A DNA stretch of 64,000 nt from Roseateles oligotrophus (GTDB taxonomy: Bacteria; Pseudomonadota; Gammaproteobacteria; Burkholderiales; Burkholderiaceae_C). The notes under the pieces are model-generated. The model did not search any database. It saw only the letters and a list, made by a program, of their open reading frames with translations, and was not told where the DNA came from. The DNA lies in NCBI RefSeq assembly GCF_025717515.1, contig NZ_JAJIRN010000008.1, positions 186,001 to 250,000 on the forward strand, in the 5' to 3' direction. This document shows, piece after piece, positions 34,978 to 44,618 of this stretch (position 1 is the stretch's first letter; the number at the start of each line of letters is the position of its first letter). The translations under genes were made by a program, and so were the position numbers.

Positions 34978-37698
34978 ATGACTTCATATGAATCGCTGCG
35001 CGGCTCGCCCCGCCTGACCTTGTCTGCCGTGGCTGCGGCCGTTGTATTGCTGAGCGCCTGCGCCACTACGGCGCCGGATGCTGCGGCCCCGGTGGTCAAG
35101 GCGGCCTCCGCCGCTGCTCCCGCTTCTTCGGCTTCGGCCCCCAATGGCGCCGCCAAGCCGCCCGCCGACCCCACCGCACCCAAGCCTTTTGCCGAAGTCA
35201 GCAAGGACGCCAAGGTGCAAGCCGGCCTGTTCCCGATCTGGCGCAAGGACGAAAAAGTCTGGCTCGAAATCTCCAAGGACATGATCGGCAAGCCTTTCTT
35301 GTTCACCGTCAATATCGCCAACTCGATCGGCGAGCGCGGCCTTTATGCCAGTCAGATGGCGGCCGACCAGCTGGTCGAGTGGCGCCGTATCGGCAATCAG
35401 ATCCAGTTGGTGGCGCTGAACACCGCCTTCCGCGGTGAAGGCGGCGGAAAACTGGCGGTTAGCCAGGCCTTTTCGCCCAGTTTGCTGGCGGCGGGCCCGG
35501 TCGGCAGCGCCGAGCATCCAGAGCGCAAGTCGGTGCTGGTCGATGCCGGCATGTTCCTGACCGACATTCCCGGCCTGTCCACCAGACTGGAGGCGGCCTA
35601 CCGCCTGCCTTATGCGCCGGACCGCAGCAATTCTTCTTTCGAGGCGGCGCGTGCCGATGCCAAGCTGAGCACGCTGACCGCGCGCATGCACTTCTTCACG
35701 CCGCGCATCCCGGCGCCGCCGTTGGTCGCGCCGCCCGCACCGACGCCGACACCGCCGCAGTCCACGCCCGATCCGCGCAGCATGTTCTTCAGCTTCGTCT
35801 ACAACTTCCAGGCCTTGCCCGACCTGCCGATGGCGGTGCGCAAGCTTGATCCGCGTCTGGGTCATTTCGGTGAGTCCTATTCCGACTTCGGCAGCGACAG
35901 CAAGGCGAATGTGCGCGTGCACATGGTCAAGCGCTGGCGGCTTGAGAAGCAGGACGCCAGCGCCGAGCTGAGCGAGCCGATCAAGCCGATCACCTACTGG
36001 TTGGACAAGAATATTCCGCCCCAGTACCGCGCCTCCGTCGAGGCCGGCATCCTGGAATGGAACAAGGCCTTCGAGAAGATCGGCTTCAAGAACGCTATTC
36101 ACGCCAAGCAACAACCCGACGATGCCGATTGGGACAATATGGATTCGAGCCATGCCTCGATCCGCTGGTTCGTCGGCGCCGACGTCGGTTTCGCCATTGG
36201 CCCTAACCACGGTGATCCACGCACCGGTGAAATTCTGGATGCCGACATCGGCATGAGCGATGTGTTCGCCCGTGGCTCGCGCCGCTTTGTGACCGACGAT
36301 CTTGGTAATTCCGCCGTTTCTGCATTGAGCACGTCCGGGCTGGCACTGGATCGACACAAGCATCGGCATGGCGCCGCCGACTATTGCAGTTACGCCAATG
36401 AGGCTTCCGCCGAGATGGGCTTTGCGCTCGATCTGCTTGAAGGGCGCGGCGACATCACTCCCGACAGCCCGGAGGCCGATGCCTTTGTGCAGGCCGTCAT
36501 CAAGGATGTGATCACGCACGAGGTCGGCCACACGCTGGGCCTGAAGCACAACTTCAAGGCCTCCACCTCGGTCAGTCAGAAGCAGTTGCAGGACAAGGCC
36601 TATACCGAGAAGTTCGGCATCTCCAATTCGGTGATGGACTACAACGCCTACAACCTGTCTTTGAAGGGCGAGCCGCAGGGCAGTTACACCAACAACACGC
36701 TAGGCGCCTATGACTACTGGGCGATCGAATACGCCTACAAGCCCTTGGCCGCCGAGACCGAAGTGGCCGACCTGGCAAAAATCGCCGCCCGTAGCACCGA
36801 GCCACAACTGGCCTATGCCGATGACATCGACGCCGGCGTCGGTGGCCCTTATGACGGCTTCGACCCCGATGCCAACCGCTTCGATCTGGGCGACGATCCG
36901 CTGGCCTATTTCAAGCGCCGTCTGGCGCTGAGTCAGGAGCTGTGGGCGCGCGTGCAGGACCGCAAGCCGGTTGTCGGCGGTGACCCGCTGCGCGACCGCC
37001 GCTCTATCGTCGAGAGCTTCCGTCAACTGGCCCGTTCGGCCGAGTTGACCGGCAAATATGTTGGCGGCATGCATGCGCTGCGTGATCTGCCCGGCAGCAC
37101 CGGCCGCCCGGCCTTCAGCGCCGTCGAACCTGCGCGTCAGCGTGAGGCCTTGAAGTTCATCTCGACGGGCTTGCTGTCGGCCAACTCCTTCCGCTTCCGC
37201 CCGGAGTTTCTGGCCTCGCAGACCTTGGACTACAACGAGTGGGAGCGTGTGCAGCTGTCGATCCCGGCCGCAGTCGGTGCCGTGCAGACCACCGTGCTGG
37301 ACCGGCTGATGTCGGCCAATACCGCGCGCCGCCTGATCGATATGCCGGCCTTTGTGGCCGAGAAGGAGCGCAAGGGTCTGGTCTCGCTGTCCGAGGTCTA
37401 CAGCACGCTCAATGCTGCCGTTTGGAGCGAGCTCAAGACCGGCGCCGAGATCGACGGCATGCGCCGCAATCTGCAGCGTGAGCACCTGAAGCGTCTGCAA
37501 GGCGTGCTGACGCGCGGCGGCGGCCCCGGCCTCTTGGCCGATGCTTACGCGATGGTGCGTTTCCATGCGGTGCAGCTGCAGTCGGATCTGCGTGCGGCGT
37601 CGGGCAAGGCCGGCCTGTCGATTGAAACGCGCGCCCATCTGGCCGAGAGCCTGGACACCTTGTCCAGCGTGTTGAAGGCCAATATGCAGCGCAGCTGA
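34978..37698 (+). CDS. zinc metalloprotease lipoprotein (DUF5117/DUF4953 type)
   Basis: The 906-residue protein has a lipoprotein signal peptide with lipobox LLSAC near residue 25 and an Ala/Pro-rich linker to about 70. An N-terminal DUF5117-like domain follows (KDMIGKPFLFTVNIANSIGE). The metallopeptidase domain has HEVGHTLGLKHNF near residue 514, giving an extended HExxHxxGxxH zinc site of the metzincin type. The C-terminal helical DUF4953-like part runs to the end. GAGGAT lies shortly before the ATG. It is likely anchored in the outer or inner membrane facing the periplasm. The physiological substrate is unknown. Confidence 0.9.
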   Translation: MTSYESLRGSPRLTLSAVAAAVVLLSACATTAPDAAAPVVKAASAAAPASSASAPNGAAKPPADPTAPKPFAEVSKDAKVQAGLFPIWRKDEKVWLEISKDMIGKPFLFTVNIANSIGERGLYASQMAADQLVEWRRIGNQIQLVALNTAFRGEGGGKLAVSQAFSPSLLAAGPVGSAEHPERKSVLVDAGMFLTDIPGLSTRLEAAYRLPYAPDRSNSSFEAARADAKLSTLTARMHFFTPRIPAPPLVAPPAPTPTPPQSTPDPRSMFFSFVYNFQALPDLPMAVRKLDPRLGHFGESYSDFGSDSKANVRVHMVKRWRLEKQDASAELSEPIKPITYWLDKNIPPQYRASVEAGILEWNKAFEKIGFKNAIHAKQQPDDADWDNMDSSHASIRWFVGADVGFAIGPNHGDPRTGEILDADIGMSDVFARGSRRFVTDDLGNSAVSALSTSGLALDRHKHRHGAADYCSYANEASAEMGFALDLLEGRGDITPDSPEADAFVQAVIKDVITHEVGHTLGLKHNFKASTSVSQKQLQDKAYTEKFGISNSVMDYNAYNLSLKGEPQGSYTNNTLGAYDYWAIEYAYKPLAAETEVADLAKIAARSTEPQLAYADDIDAGVGGPYDGFDPDANRFDLGDDPLAYFKRRLALSQELWARVQDRKPVVGGDPLRDRRSIVESFRQLARSAELTGKYVGGMHALRDLPGSTGRPAFSAVEPARQREALKFISTGLLSANSFRFRPEFLASQTLDYNEWERVQLSIPAAVGAVQTTVLDRLMSANTARRLIDMPAFVAEKERKGLVSLSEVYSTLNAAVWSELKTGAEIDGMRRNLQREHLKRLQGVLTRGGGPGLLADAYAMVRFHAVQLQSDLRAASGKAGLSIETRAHLAESLDTLSSVLKANMQRS

Positions 37699-37720
37699 TC
37701 CTTGGTCCAATGAGTTCAAG

Positions 37721-37753
37721 AGGGGCCGGCGCGGCTGCGTCGGCCCTTTTTTT
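37721..37753 (+). terminator. terminator after the metalloprotease gene
   Basis: AGGGGCCGGC (37721-37730) pairs with GTCGGCCCTT (37739-37748) with two G-T pairs, followed by a T-run to 37753. Confidence 0.85.
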
Positions 37754-37838
37754 ATTGCACTGCACAAGCTGAACTTTTATTGACTGACAATCGGGCCCGC
37801 AATGGGCTGCGGCCGACTCTGGGGAAGGATGCAATGCA

Positions 37839-38843
37839 ATGAGTTATGTGTTTGGCGCGGTCGACAACGCCCTGATCTGCGGCTTCGTGCTGGCCCCCGG
37901 TCGGGCCGGCCGTCCCATTGGTCTGGCCGAGGCCTTGAGTTGGTTGGCGCAGGGCACAGAGCAGACCGCCGAAGAATTCATCTGGCTGCATTTCAACCTC
38001 ACCGACACCACGGCCGAAAAGTGGATGCTGGCCAATTTGAGCCTGCCGCCCGAGTTCTTCGAGGCCTTGCGCGAGGGCTCGCGCTCGACCCGCATTGAGG
38101 ACGCCTCAGACAACCTGATCGCCGTCGTCAACGATGTGGCCTTCGAATTCTCCTTTGATCCATCCGAGATTGCCTCGCTCTGGGTCAGCGTCAGCGCAAG
38201 AGTCTTGGTCAGTGCGCGCGTGCATCCGCTGCGCTCGATCGACCGGCTGCGTCAGGCCGTCAAGGACGGCGCCTGCTTTGGCTCCAGTGTCGAGTTGCTG
38301 AATCATTTGATGAACGATCAGGGCGATGTGCTGGTGCGCATCGTGCGCGAGGCGACGCTGCAGGTCGACAACATCGAAGATGGTTTGCTGGTCGGGCGGC
38401 TGCAGCAAAAGCGCGGCGAGCTGGGCAAGTTGCGGCGCGTGCTGGTGCGCTTGCAGCGTCTGTTAGCACCTGAGCCGGGCGCGCTGTTTCGCTTGCTGCG
38501 GCAACCGCCACCTTGGGTGACCGCCCATGATCTGGATGAGTTGCGCCAGGCGACCGAAGAGTTCTCGCTGGTGATTCGCGATCTTTCGGCGCTGCAAGAG
38601 CGCATCAAGCTCTTGCAAGAAGAGATGGTCGCGCAGGTCGGTGAACAGACCAATCGCAGCGTTTTCACCTTGACGGTGGTGACGGTGCTGGCGCTGCCCA
38701 TCAACATCATGGCCGGCATGTTCGGCATGAATGTGGGCGGCATCCCGCTGTCCGAGCATCCGCATGGTTTCAGCATTATTGCGGTGATCGTGCTGGGCTT
38801 TACGGCGGTGGCGGGGTGGTTGGCGTTCAGGAAGAAAGACTAG
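37839..38843 (+). CDS. ZntB-like CorA-family divalent metal transporter
   Basis: The 334-residue protein has a soluble N-terminal domain with long helices (about 1-265). Two C-terminal membrane helices (about 275-295 and 308-328) flank the GMN signature in FGMNVGGIPL, the ion-selectivity loop of CorA/ZntB transporters. ZntB members move Zn2+ coupled to protons. The sequence of the N-terminal region (WLHFNLTD, EALREGSRSTRIED) fits the ZntB branch better than CorA. It appears to be a single gene between terminator-bounded neighbours. Confidence 0.88.
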   Translation: MSYVFGAVDNALICGFVLAPGRAGRPIGLAEALSWLAQGTEQTAEEFIWLHFNLTDTTAEKWMLANLSLPPEFFEALREGSRSTRIEDASDNLIAVVNDVAFEFSFDPSEIASLWVSVSARVLVSARVHPLRSIDRLRQAVKDGACFGSSVELLNHLMNDQGDVLVRIVREATLQVDNIEDGLLVGRLQQKRGELGKLRRVLVRLQRLLAPEPGALFRLLRQPPPWVTAHDLDELRQATEEFSLVIRDLSALQERIKLLQEEMVAQVGEQTNRSVFTLTVVTVLALPINIMAGMFGMNVGGIPLSEHPHGFSIIAVIVLGFTAVAGWLAFRKKD

Positions 38844-38889
38844 GCTCGTCTAGCTTGGCCGGAAAAATCTTGCTTGAGGTGTGTAGCAA

Positions 38890-40491
38890 ATGACTCTCAA
38901 TATCGATCAAGTCTCGCTGGAAAACCGCGTTGATGCGCTGTTCGCGGCTCAGCAGGGTCAAGCGGTGCCGGGCTATTCGGTCGGGGTGATGTTGAAGGGC
39001 CAGGTCTTGCTCAGCAAGGGCTACGGCATGGCCAGCCTGGAGCATGGCCGGCCGCTGAGCGGCAGTACGGTGTTCCGCATCGCCTCGGTGTCCAAGCAGT
39101 TCACCGTCAGCGCGGTGCTGATGCTGGCGGCGCAAGGCCGGCTTGGTTTGAACGACGACATCCGCCAGCACATCCCCGAATTGGCCGAGCTGCCTGAGCA
39201 GGTGTGTATCGAGCATCTGATGCGCAACACCAGTGGCTTGCCCGATTTCCTGGAGATGCTGCGCCTCGGCGGCGTCGGCCTGGACCTGAACTTCAGCCGC
39301 GCCCGCATGCTCGCGCTGATCGCGCAGAACCGCCATCTGAGCTTCAAGCCCGGCAGTCGCTTCCTCTATTGCAATACGAATTTTTTGCTGCTCGGCGTCT
39401 TGGTCGAACGACTGAGTGGCCAGACCTTGTCCAGCTATTTGAATGAACAAATCTTCAAGCCTTTGGGCATGCAGCAGACCCAGATGGCGCTGGCCACCGA
39501 CGAAATCGTGCAGCGTTTGGCCACGCCCTACTTGCAGCAAGAAGGTGGCAGCTATCGGCGCGCCATGCATGGCTTCGAGCAAGGTGGTGAAGGCGGCATG
39601 ACGTCCAGCGTCAATGACTTGTTGTTGTGGAGTCGGCAATTCGAGCAAGCGCGCCTGGCTCCGGCCGATCTAGCTGCCCAATTGGGCGCGGCGACCGAGT
39701 TGAGTGGCGGACACACCAGCGCCTACGCGCGCGGCATGGAGTGCGGCATGTTTGCGGGCCTGGCCACGCTCGGTCATGGCGGCCTGTGGCCCGGCTTCAA
39801 GACCGAGTTCTTGCGCATCGCCGAGCGCGAGTTGACCGTGGTGGTGATTGCCAACGGCGCCCATCTTGAGCCCTACCGGATGGCGCGTGAAGTGGCGGCT
39901 GAAGTGTTGGGCATCAGGCCCTATGGCGCCATGCCTGTTGCCGCCGAATCTGAGGGCTTGCAAGGCGAATGGTTCAGCCCCGCCACGGCGGATGAAGCCG
40001 AACCCGGTCTGCTACAACTGGCGTTTAAGAACGGCAAGCTGATGGCGACCCAGTGGGGTATGCCTTTTCAACTCGTGCCGACAGGCGATGGGCGCTGGTT
40101 GCCGCTGCGCGGTGCCTATGAGTTTGTCCTCAAGCAACTGGCGCCCGATCGCCTCGAGGTGGCGGTTGGCGCGGGCCGGGTGATGCGCTACGAGCGCTTG
40201 CTCAAGCGGCCGGAACTCGGCAGCGATCTGGACGGCAGCTATTTGTGCTCGGACGGCAGCACCCGGTGGACGATTGCCGGCCCGCAGGTGCGGCTCTCCG
40301 GTGCCGTGTTCACGGACGGTGGAAGTGGCTCGCTCCACGCATTGCCCGGCGACGTATTCGAGTTGCAAAGCGCCAGCTATGGCTTCAAAGCCAGTCAATT
40401 GTTGCGCCCGCAGCGCCAGGGTGGCGGTCAGGTCAGCCATTTTTTTCTGGATACTAGCCGGAACAAAAATCTACGGTTTGACCGCGTGTGA
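38890..40491 (+). CDS. serine hydrolase of the beta-lactamase / D-aminopeptidase family
   Basis: The 533-residue protein has the class C beta-lactamase-like catalytic domain (about 1-350). SVSK at about residues 67-70 gives the Ser nucleophile and Lys, YCN near 159 the second motif, and GHGGLWPGF near 295 replaces KTG. The C-terminal ~180 residues form beta-rich domains like those of D-aminopeptidases. No signal peptide is visible, so it may be cytoplasmic. It probably acts on D-amino-acid peptides or esters rather than beta-lactam antibiotics (inference). It starts 46 bp after the ZntB-like gene and may be co-transcribed. Confidence 0.85.
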   Translation: MTLNIDQVSLENRVDALFAAQQGQAVPGYSVGVMLKGQVLLSKGYGMASLEHGRPLSGSTVFRIASVSKQFTVSAVLMLAAQGRLGLNDDIRQHIPELAELPEQVCIEHLMRNTSGLPDFLEMLRLGGVGLDLNFSRARMLALIAQNRHLSFKPGSRFLYCNTNFLLLGVLVERLSGQTLSSYLNEQIFKPLGMQQTQMALATDEIVQRLATPYLQQEGGSYRRAMHGFEQGGEGGMTSSVNDLLLWSRQFEQARLAPADLAAQLGAATELSGGHTSAYARGMECGMFAGLATLGHGGLWPGFKTEFLRIAERELTVVVIANGAHLEPYRMAREVAAEVLGIRPYGAMPVAAESEGLQGEWFSPATADEAEPGLLQLAFKNGKLMATQWGMPFQLVPTGDGRWLPLRGAYEFVLKQLAPDRLEVAVGAGRVMRYERLLKRPELGSDLDGSYLCSDGSTRWTIAGPQVRLSGAVFTDGGSGSLHALPGDVFELQSASYGFKASQLLRPQRQGGGQVSHFFLDTSRNKNLRFDRV

Positions 40492-40640
40492 GCGCGTTCA
40501 GGTGACCCACTAGGGCCGCCTAACTTAGTACGAGTGCATGCGAAGCTTGCGTTATGCTGGCCACGCGCCACTCCGCGAAAGCCATTTTTTCGACGCAAAT
40601 TGACTCGGCCTATTGGGCATTTACAGCCGCGAGAGTAGCT

Positions 40641-40958
40641 ATGACATTTTCCGAGTCCATCCAGATTTGCTTCAAGAAGTACACCGATTTCAAAGGGCGG
40701 GCTTCCAAATCTGAGTACTGGTGGTGGGTGCTTTTCGTTTTCATGATCAGTGTCGTCGGGCAGATGATTGGCGACCTCGCAGGTGTTTTGGTGACGATTC
40801 CCACCTTGCTGCCTTGCTTGGCAGTCACCGCGAGGAGGCTTCATGACACCGACCGAAGTGGATGGTGGCAGTTGATTGCCTTGATACCCTTGATCGGTTG
40901 GGCAGTGATGATTTACTTGTGCGTCCAGCCCTCCACAAGTGAGCATCGATTGGGCTAG
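40641..40958 (+). CDS. DUF805 membrane protein
   Basis: The 105-residue protein starts MTFSESIQICFKKYTDFKGR, then RASKSEYWWW, and contains ARRLHDTDRSGWW. Both are signatures of DUF805 inner-membrane proteins with about three hydrophobic segments. Function is unknown. The start at 40641 (GAGAG upstream) is preferred over an in-frame ATG at 40554. The product is smaller than many DUF805 proteins but covers the conserved core. Confidence 0.85.
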   Translation: MTFSESIQICFKKYTDFKGRASKSEYWWWVLFVFMISVVGQMIGDLAGVLVTIPTLLPCLAVTARRLHDTDRSGWWQLIALIPLIGWAVMIYLCVQPSTSEHRLG

Positions 40959-41000
40959 AAAAGACGGGCTCTCGCCCTGGGCTAAACGGAGTTTCAGATT

Positions 41001-41363
41001 GTGCGAATCATTTTGTCTTTGTGGGTGAGTTGCCTTTTTTGCTTGCCGGCTTCAGTGATGGCCGAATCAGCTTCGTTGGTCATTTGTATCGAGCTGACCG
41101 TGCCTGGCATCACGGCCGAAGGCGTTGAGCGAGAGGTCACGATGCCTATTGAGCGGCAGTTGTCTGGTGTCGCGGGTGTGAGGCGCATCACTTCGAGTTC
41201 CGGTGAAGGTCTAAGCACTGTGGAGATCAGTTTCGAAACCACGCCTGGCCCGCAAGATAAGTCTGCCGTTACCCAGGCTGTTGAGAAAGCTCGGGCTCAG
41301 ATGGCTGTGGCAACGGAGCTTCGTCGCATTGCAATCCAAGCTTGTGTACTGCAGTTGCCGTGA
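41001..41363 (+). CDS. small exported protein resembling an RND-pump porter subdomain
   Basis: The 120-residue protein has a signal peptide (MRIILSLWVSCLFCLPASVMA, cleavage about residue 21). It then reads VPGITAEGVEREVTMPIERQ, LSGVAGVRRITSSSGEGLST and VEISFE. This is the pattern of the first porter subdomain (just after TM1) of AcrB/CusA-type RND transporters, where a YPGAS..EVE..V..PIE..L.G..GV signature is found. Here it stands alone without membrane helices. The start is GTG 41001 with CGGAG upstream. The signal peptide argues for a functional small periplasmic protein rather than a random pump fragment. Function is unknown. Confidence 0.75.
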   Translation: MRIILSLWVSCLFCLPASVMAESASLVICIELTVPGITAEGVEREVTMPIERQLSGVAGVRRITSSSGEGLSTVEISFETTPGPQDKSAVTQAVEKARAQMAVATELRRIAIQACVLQLP

Positions 41364-41425
41364 TGGCGGTTTTGTGCCCGAACGGGCAAACCGCTCGGGG
41401 AGGGGCGCTGGCGCGAAGCGACAGG

Positions 41426-41881
41426 TCAGGGGGCGCTCAGAAGTAACTCTTCATCCCCATGCCCATCGCACACCCCGCTGGGCCGCCAGCCTTGGGCGCG
41501 GTAAAAACCATGCGAGCGCAGGCCAGCATCGGCGCCGGCCATCAGCCAAATGCGCGAGCAGCCGGCAACTTCGCGTAGATGGCGAACGGCTGTGGCTAGC
41601 AAGGCGCGGCCCAAACCGCGACCCTCAAAGCCGGCTTGCACGGCCAAGACCAAGACCTCGCCGCTTTGGTCGTGCACATTGCAAAAGGCGACGACTTGCT
41701 CCTCGTGCAGGCCGACCCAGCTGTGCATCTCGCCCGCCTGCAGCGCCTGGCGCAGCGTCTCGGGCGTGATGCCCAGTTCGGCCAAGCGGGCGCTGGAAAT
41801 AGCGTTGTCGCGAGTGGTGGCACGGACCTCGAACAGGCGCTCGATCTCGGCGTCCCGGGTCGGCCGAATCAGCGGCTTCAC
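41426..41881 (-). CDS. GNAT-family N-acetyltransferase
   Basis: The 151-residue protein has the GNAT acetyl-CoA binding motif V-x3-GRGLGRALL (VQAGFEGRGLGRALLATA near residue 83) and a C-terminal GFYRAQGWRPSG typical of these enzymes. The start is GTG 41881, which overlaps the mpl stop as GTGA, so it is translated with mpl. The in-frame extension to 42109 inside mpl is not family-like. Substrate is unknown. Confidence 0.85.
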   Translation of the reverse strand: MKPLIRPTRDAEIERLFEVRATTRDNAISSARLAELGITPETLRQALQAGEMHSWVGLHEEQVVAFCNVHDQSGEVLVLAVQAGFEGRGLGRALLATAVRHLREVAGCSRIWLMAGADAGLRSHGFYRAQGWRPSGVCDGHGDEELLLSAP

Positions 41882-43242
41882 TTGGCCGCCAAGGCCGCCA
41901 GCAGTTTTTCGTGAATGCCGCCAAAGCCGCCATTGCTCATGCACAACAGATGGTCGCCGGGCTTGGCCTGCTTGACCACGGCGGCGACCAGCGCCGCCAC
42001 ATCGGCGCCGACAATCGCCTGGCTGCCAAGTGGCGCCAGCGCGTCTTTGGCGTCCCAGTCCAGCCCTTGCTGATTGCAAAAACTCAGATCGGCTTCTTCG
42101 AGCGCCCAAGGCAGCTGTGCCTTCATGGCGCCCAACTTCATGGTGTTGGAACGCGGCTCGAAGATGGCCAGGATGCGCTCAACTGGCGCAATACGTCGGC
42201 GCAGACCGTTGACGGTGGTGCGAATTGCCGTGGGGTGGTGGGCGAAGTCGTCATAAACCTTGATGCCGTTCACCTCACCGCGCAATTCCATGCGGCGGCG
42301 CACGTTCTTGAATTCGGCCAGCGCGGCCGCGCTTTGCTCCGGCGTCACGCCGACATGCTCGGCGGCGGCGATCGCGGCCAAGGCATTCAACTGGTTGTGC
42401 TCGCCATACAAGGCCCACTCGACCCGGGTTACCTTCAAGCTGCCGCGCAACACGTCAAAAGCCTGCGGCTCGCCGCGCGCGCGCAGCGCGCCGGGTTCTT
42501 CCTTGCGCGTGCCGAAGCGCTGCAAATCGCTCCAGCAACCCCGGCTCAAGACCCGCTGCAGCGCTTCTTCGCGCGCATTGACCACGATGCGTCCGTTGGC
42601 CGGCACGGTGCGCACCAGGTGATGGAACTGCGTCTCGATGGCGGCCAGGTCGGCAAAGATGTCAGCATGATCGAACTCGAGGTTATTCAACACCGCCGTG
42701 CGCGGGCGGTAGTGGACGAACTTGCTGCGCTTGTCGAAAAAAGCGGTGTCGTATTCATCCGCTTCAATGACAAAAGTAGAACCCGTTCCAAGCCTTGCCG
42801 AAACGCCGAAATTCTGCGGTACGCCGCCGACCAGAAAACCCGGCTTCAAACCTGCGTGCTCAAGAATCCAGGCCAGCATCGAGGTCGTCGAGGTTTTGCC
42901 ATGGGTGCCGGCCACGGCCAGCACATGGCGGGCTTGCAGTACATGCTCCGAGAGCCATTGCGGGCCGCTGGTGTAGGGCAGGCCGGCATCCAGAATTGCC
43001 TCCATCAGCGGGAACTTCTCACCGCGTGTGACCACATTGCCGATCACGAACAGGTCGGGCTTCAGTGCGAGTTGGTCGGCGCCGAAGCCTTCTGTCAGCT
43101 CAATGCCCAGCGCTTCGAGCTGATCGCTCATCGGCGGGTAGACATTGGCGTCGCAGCCAGTGACCTTGTGGCCGGCCTCGCGGGCCAAGGCGGCCAGGCC
43201 GCCCATGAAAGTGCCGCAAATGCCGAGGATGTGAATATGCAT
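41878..43242 (-). CDS. mpl: murein tripeptide ligase (UDP-MurNAc : L-Ala-gamma-D-Glu-meso-Dap ligase)
   Basis: Mpl recycles the murein tripeptide released from the wall by ligating it to UDP-MurNAc. The 454-residue product begins MHIHILGICGTFMGGLA, the Mur-ligase N-terminal Rossmann motif in its Mpl version. The ATP loop GTHGKTSTTS lies near residue 111, EADEYDTAFFDKRSKF near 161 and DFAHHPTAI near 330. Mpl is distinguished from MurC by the GTFMGG start and the EADEYDTAFFDKRS motif. It overlaps the GNAT gene by 4 bp. Confidence 0.95.
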   Translation of the reverse strand: MHIHILGICGTFMGGLAALAREAGHKVTGCDANVYPPMSDQLEALGIELTEGFGADQLALKPDLFVIGNVVTRGEKFPLMEAILDAGLPYTSGPQWLSEHVLQARHVLAVAGTHGKTSTTSMLAWILEHAGLKPGFLVGGVPQNFGVSARLGTGSTFVIEADEYDTAFFDKRSKFVHYRPRTAVLNNLEFDHADIFADLAAIETQFHHLVRTVPANGRIVVNAREEALQRVLSRGCWSDLQRFGTRKEEPGALRARGEPQAFDVLRGSLKVTRVEWALYGEHNQLNALAAIAAAEHVGVTPEQSAAALAEFKNVRRRMELRGEVNGIKVYDDFAHHPTAIRTTVNGLRRRIAPVERILAIFEPRSNTMKLGAMKAQLPWALEEADLSFCNQQGLDWDAKDALAPLGSQAIVGADVAALVAAVVKQAKPGDHLLCMSNGGFGGIHEKLLAALAAK

Positions 43243-43285
43243 CTTGAACAGAGAGAAGGACTAGGGGCGAATCAACGCGGATCAA

Positions 43286-44572
43286 TCAACGCAGGGCGTG
43301 CTTGGCTGCGGCCAGCGTGGCCGCGATGTCGGCATCGCTGTGGGCGGCCGACACAAAGCCGGCTTCGTACAAGGCCGGTGCCAAGTAGACGCCGGCATCC
43401 AGCATGGCGTGGAAGAAATGGTTGAAGCGCTCTTTGTCGGTCGTCATTACCGTCTGGTATTCCTGCGGCAACTTGTCCATCAGGAAGAAGCCGAACATGC
43501 CGCCTTCGCAGTCAACACTGAAGGGCACGCCGTTTTCTTTGGCAACCGCCGCCAGGCCGTCGACCAGGCTGCGGGTTTTGGCTGTTAGCGCTTCAAAGAA
43601 ACCGGGTTTTTGAATCTCGCGCAGCGTCGCCAGCCCGCAGGCGGTGGCGACCGGGTTGCCGCTCAAGGTGCCGGCTTGATAAACGCCGCCCAGCGGCGCC
43701 AGGTGTTTCATGATCTCGCGACTGGCACCAAAGGCCGCCAGCGGCATGCCGCCGCCGATGACCTTGCCGAACACGCTGATGTCGGGCTTGAAGCCGGGGA
43801 TCAGTTGGGCGTAATGGCCTTGGGCGCTGTGCAGTCCGACGCGGAAGCCCGTCATCACCTCGTCCAGCACCAAGAGCGCGCCATATTCGGTGCAGAGCTC
43901 GCGCAGCCGCTTCATGTAGGCGACCTGGGTACGCACGAAGTTCATATTGCCGGCAATCGGCTCGATGATCACGCAGGCCAGCGACTTGCCGTGCAGCAGG
44001 AATGCCTCTTCCAGTTGCGCCAGATGGTTGAACTCCAGCACCAAGGTGTGCTGCGCGACTTCTTCGGGCACGCCAGCGCTGGTCGGGTGGCCAAAGGTGG
44101 CAAGACCCGACCCCGCCTTGACCAGCAAGGCATCGGTATGGCCGTGATAGCAGCCTTCGAACTTGATGAATTTGCTGCGACCGGTGGCGCCGCGCGCCAA
44201 GCGGATGGCGCTCATCGTCGCCTCGGTGCCCGATGAGACCAGGCGCACCTGCTCCATGCTGGGCACCAGTTTGAGAATCTCTTCGGCCAGCTCGATCTCG
44301 CGCTCGGTCGGTGCGCCGTAGGAGAAGCCCTCGCGGGCGGCACTGATCACCGCTTCCAACACGGCGGGGTGGCCATGGCCCAGGATCATCGGCCCCCAGG
44401 AACCGATGTAGTCGATATAACGCTGACCATCGGCGTCATGGATATAGGCGCCGTCGCCACGGGTGATGAAGCGCGGGGTGCCGCCGACGGCGCGAAACGC
44501 ACGCACGGGGGAATTGACGCCGCCAGGGATCACGCGCTGCGCGCGTTCGAACAGGGTTTGATTTTGGGACAT
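43286..44572 (-). CDS. hemL: glutamate-1-semialdehyde 2,1-aminomutase
   Basis: HemL converts glutamate-1-semialdehyde to 5-aminolevulinate, the committed haem/tetrapyrrole precursor. The 428-residue PLP enzyme has [10 protein letters not shown] near the start, [10 protein letters not shown] near 120, FDEV-type [11 protein letters not shown] near 243 and [11 protein letters not shown] near 267 with the PLP Lys. The start at 44572 (MSQNQTLF) is chosen; an ATG 15 bases earlier is in frame. It lies downstream of the thiD-like gene on the same strand, a common arrangement in betaproteobacteria. Confidence 0.96.
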   Translation of the reverse strand: MSQNQTLFERAQRVIPGGVNSPVRAFRAVGGTPRFITRGDGAYIHDADGQRYIDYIGSWGPMILGHGHPAVLEAVISAAREGFSYGAPTEREIELAEEILKLVPSMEQVRLVSSGTEATMSAIRLARGATGRSKFIKFEGCYHGHTDALLVKAGSGLATFGHPTSAGVPEEVAQHTLVLEFNHLAQLEEAFLLHGKSLACVIIEPIAGNMNFVRTQVAYMKRLRELCTEYGALLVLDEVMTGFRVGLHSAQGHYAQLIPGFKPDISVFGKVIGGGMPLAAFGASREIMKHLAPLGGVYQAGTLSGNPVATACGLATLREIQKPGFFEALTAKTRSLVDGLAAVAKENGVPFSVDCEGGMFGFFLMDKLPQEYQTVMTTDKERFNHFFHAMLDAGVYLAPALYEAGFVSAAHSDADIAATLAAAKHALR

Positions 44573-44618
44573 GAGCAGACCGGGCAAAACGATGGAATCA
44601 AGCTAACAAACTATTTGA

